This document shows, piece by piece, positions 14,736 through 17,016 of a stretch of DNA of 17,016 bases. Positions within the stretch are counted from its first letter, which is position 1. Every line of letters starts with the position of its first letter. Source of the DNA: CAZMFZ01 sp964565665 (GTDB lineage: Bacteria; Bacteroidota; Bacteroidia; Cytophagales; UBA9547); assembly GCA_964565665.1 (NCBI GenBank), contig CAZMFZ010000083.1, positions 1-17,016 of the forward strand, read 5' to 3'. The notes beneath the pieces are model-generated. The model was not told the origin of the DNA, made no database searches, and saw only the letters and a program-made list of their open reading frames with translations. A program made the position numbers and the translations under genes.

Positions 14736-16838
14736 TTAGCCCAGCTTCAAAAATATGGTATTGCCTTTGTTAATTCTATTTCCTGGGCCTATTGATTGAG
14801 CTTTCACCCTGCCCAATCCGTTGTAAACCACCTTTATTCCTTTATTTTCCAAAATGTATAAAGCATCTTTCAGTGTCATTCCCGTTACATTTGGCATTAG
14901 ATTTTGAATGATTTTTCGATTACGCCACGTTACAGCATTGTTGGCAATATCGGCAGAGACCCAATCTTCATTGGCTACTAAATGATTGGAAATGCCCATT
15001 TCGTTGCACAAATATTTTAAATCTTCCCCAAAGCCTGCCCTAAGTATAGGGAAGTCGTACATTTTGGGTTGTTCGGCAGTTTTCAGTTCTTTGTGCATTT
15101 CAGCATCCTGAGCATATATCTTATCAGCAATTTCTTTGAAAACGGGAGCCGAAACATCTGACCCCATTTGGTTGAATCCTTTGGGTTCACTTATTACTAC
15201 AATGCAGCTGTATTTGGGTTTATCGGCAGGAAAAAACCCACAGAAAGAGGTATAATAACTTTTGGTGTATAATCTATCTTTTATAGTTTGAGCTGTACCA
15301 GTTTTGCCCGCTATGCGATAATTATCGTTTTTAATATTTTTTGCTGTGCCTGTTTCTACCACTTCTTCCATCATTATTTTTAATTTCTTCAGCGTTTTAT
15401 CGGTACAGATTTTCTTATTTAACACTTCTGTTACAAAAGTTTTGATTTGTTGGTCTGATTTATAAACAGATTTCACCAAAATGGGTTTTATCATTACCCC
15501 TTCGTTGGCTACTGCATTGTAAAATGTAAGGGTATGGATGGGAGAAAGTGCCATTTCATAGCCAATTGACATCCAATACAAACTAGCACCACTCCAAGAT
15601 TTATCAGTTGGATTTTTGATAATAGGTCTGGCTTCGCCCGAGAGTTGAAAATCGATAGGTTTGTCGAGCCCAAATCCACGAATGTATTGCACAAAATTAT
15701 CAGCATTGCCTTTAAAATACTTTTGCATCAATTTCGCCATGCCGATATTTGACGATTTGGCAAAAATATCTTTCACTGAAAGATTGCCGTAGCCCTCAGG
15801 TTTGGCATCTTTCAATGTTAAATCGTAAATTTTATAGCTTCCATTTTCACAATAAACAGAATCGTTGAGGTCGATGCTGGTTTCTTCAAAAAGAGCCATC
15901 ATTGAAGCCAATTTGAAAGTAGAACCAGGGTCGGTAAGGCCCTGCTTGCCCACAGCATAGTTGTAGGTTTCCGCATAGTTTCCACTTGGCAGTTTCCCCA
16001 AGTTGGCTATGGCCTTAATTTCTCCAGTTTGCACTTCCATCAGCATTACACAGCCGTATTCTGCATCGTTTTTACGCAAATGAAATTCCAACGAACTTTC
16101 AGCCACATCTTGCAGATTGATATCGATTGTGGTTTGAATATCTAAGCCATGTTCGGCCAATATTTCTTTATCGTCATGTATTGGTTTCCAATTTCCACCT
16201 GCCAATTTTCTGAAAAGTGCTTCTCCTGCCCTGCCAGCTAAGGCATCATTGAAACTTTTTTCTAAGCCGGCACCTGCATTGTTTTCATTTACAAACCCAA
16301 TGGTACGGGCTGCCAACAATTTCCCATAAGGATGATATCTCCTTTCTTGCTTCTCAAAGATGGCACCACCTTTGTATCTGCCAGCCCGGAAAATAGGCCA
16401 CTGAGTCATCATTTTCTTTTCTTGATAAGTAAGCAAGCGAGGGTTGAGAATCAGATATTTTTCACCTTTTTCTAATCGGGCATTTTTAATTTTTCGCTTA
16501 TATTCTTCTACACTCATATCGTTGTAAAACTTTGATAATAATATACTTAGGCTATCAATTCCTTTATTAAAAGCAGTGTCTTTTGGTACTTTTGGGTCGA
16601 TTGCTAATTTGAAAAATGGAATAGAAGTGGCTAATAAGCTACCATCGTTAGCATAAATATTGCCACGTGTGGCAGGCAGTTTTTTGAATTTAAGGCTAAT
16701 TTTCTCTGCTTTTTTCTTCCACTTATCGCCATCTACAAATTGGAGCGTAGCTATTTTCACCACTATGGCAATGGCAAAAATGGAAATCACCAAAAATGCA
16801 ATGCGGGTTCTTAGTAGTATATTTGACTTGATGCTCAT
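14736..16838 (-). CDS. ftsI: Division-specific penicillin-binding protein FtsI (PBP3-like) with PASTA domain
   Basis: A 700-residue peptidoglycan DD-transpeptidase of class B, counted from ATG 16838 (MSIKSNILLRTRIAFLVISI); an upstream TTG at 16854-16856 is less likely. One membrane helix (about 12-32) anchors it in the inner membrane. The PBP dimerisation domain (PATRGNIYANDGSLLA, about 55-70) follows. The transpeptidase motifs are in order: STFK with the nucleophile Ser at about 306, SSN at about 362-364, and KTGTA at about 512-516. A C-terminal PASTA domain begins near 647 (QNLMPNVTGMTLKDALYIL) and ends in the last residues. It acts in septal cross-linking with FtsW. In Bacteroidota ftsI is usually inside the dcw cluster between ftsL and murE. 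Here no murE follows: the next gene is the broken rhuM. Confidence 0.94.
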   Translation of the reverse strand: MSIKSNILLRTRIAFLVISIFAIAIVVKIATLQFVDGDKWKKKAEKISLKFKKLPATRGNIYANDGSLLATSIPFFKLAIDPKVPKDTAFNKGIDSLSILLSKFYNDMSVEEYKRKIKNARLEKGEKYLILNPRLLTYQEKKMMTQWPIFRAGRYKGGAIFEKQERRYHPYGKLLAARTIGFVNENNAGAGLEKSFNDALAGRAGEALFRKLAGGNWKPIHDDKEILAEHGLDIQTTIDINLQDVAESSLEFHLRKNDAEYGCVMLMEVQTGEIKAIANLGKLPSGNYAETYNYAVGKQGLTDPGSTFKLASMMALFEETSIDLNDSVYCENGSYKIYDLTLKDAKPEGYGNLSVKDIFAKSSNIGMAKLMQKYFKGNADNFVQYIRGFGLDKPIDFQLSGEARPIIKNPTDKSWSGASLYWMSIGYEMALSPIHTLTFYNAVANEGVMIKPILVKSVYKSDQQIKTFVTEVLNKKICTDKTLKKLKIMMEEVVETGTAKNIKNDNYRIAGKTGTAQTIKDRLYTKSYYTSFCGFFPADKPKYSCIVVISEPKGFNQMGSDVSAPVFKEIADKIYAQDAEMHKELKTAEQPKMYDFPILRAGFGEDLKYLCNEMGISNHLVANEDWVSADIANNAVTWRNRKIIQNLMPNVTGMTLKDALYILENKGIKVVYNGLGRVKAQSIGPGNRINKGNTIFLKLG

Positions 16839-17016
16839 ATTTAATAGGGATAACAAAAATGATTTGCTAGATTCTAGGCCTTTTAGCAGGATTTCTTTTC
16901 TTGTGAAAGCAGGAAAGGATCTTAAACGCTATTATCCTGAGAATTTAGTGTAAAGTATAAACTATATGGAAAATGATTGCTAAATGATAGGTAGTGTATA
17001 TATTTCTATTTAAAAA
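16839..17016. other. Upstream region of ftsI at the right edge; no supported gene
   Basis: Only AT-rich sequence is seen. A frame on the minus strand is open for 23 codons from the right edge to a stop at about 16945, which could be the tail of a gene lying outside (ftsL would be the usual neighbour), but it is too short to judge. The ftsI promoter or the end of its upstream partner may be here. Confidence 0.3.

Noticed and set aside
16945..17016. C-terminal end of ftsL at the right edge
   Set aside because: Only 23 codons are open and they do not show a recognisable FtsL pattern.
1..17016. CRISPR array, tRNA or rRNA genes, defence island
   Set aside because: No regularly spaced repeats, no tRNA-like cloverleaf and no rRNA sequence were seen. 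RhuM and Rpn alone do not make a defence system, and both are broken.

Overview
The window is AT-rich DNA that reads as Bacteroidota. The indicators are a stand-alone heptose-7-phosphate kinase, a long NusB, A-rich leaders without strong Shine-Dalgarno sequences, two copies of the phylum's TAnnTTTG promoter element, and Rpn/RhuM-type accessory genes. The genus cannot be fixed from the sequence.

Layout. (a) 1-1000, minus: 5' portion of a secreted GH29 alpha-L-fucosidase running off the left edge. (b) 1061-1445, minus: an unrecognised small ORF pair. (c) 1566-2303, minus: scpA, divergent from aspA (2522-3946, plus), which ends in a strong terminator. (d) About 4000-5130: insertion-sequence debris, namely a truncated DDE transposase capped by a 146-bp element with 16-bp perfect inverted ends. 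(e) 5303-6490, plus: a CFA-synthase-family methyltransferase whose motifs look closer to fungal sphingolipid C9-methyltransferases; a bidirectional terminator follows. (f) 6600-9534, minus: a two-gene unit with a PhyH-type dioxygenase followed by a 651-residue GT2 glycosyltransferase fused to a polyprenyl-phosphate sugar-transferase-like half that lacks its catalytic centre. (g) 9597-10430, minus: a decayed Rpn-family nuclease gene. (h) 10543-11538, minus: hldA, divergent from nusB - ytxH-like - gamma-carbonic-anhydrase-like (11687-13706, plus). (i) 13733-14707, minus: a RhuM-family gene broken by two in-frame stops. (j) 14736-16838, minus: ftsI with a C-terminal PASTA domain.

Core genes cover division and peptidoglycan synthesis (ftsI), chromosome condensation (scpA), transcription (nusB) and amino-acid metabolism (aspA). 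The envelope theme is strong: hldA (LPS core heptose), the GT2 fusion with its dioxygenase, and the lipid methyltransferase. The accessory genes (transposase, rpn, rhuM) are all broken.

I do not see a complete, clearly new multi-gene system. The best leads are the C9-methyltransferase-like enzyme, the glycosyltransferase fused to a catalytically hollow phosphoglycosyltransferase domain beside a dioxygenase, and the deletion-derivative mobile element that supplies the stop codon of the transposase it interrupts.
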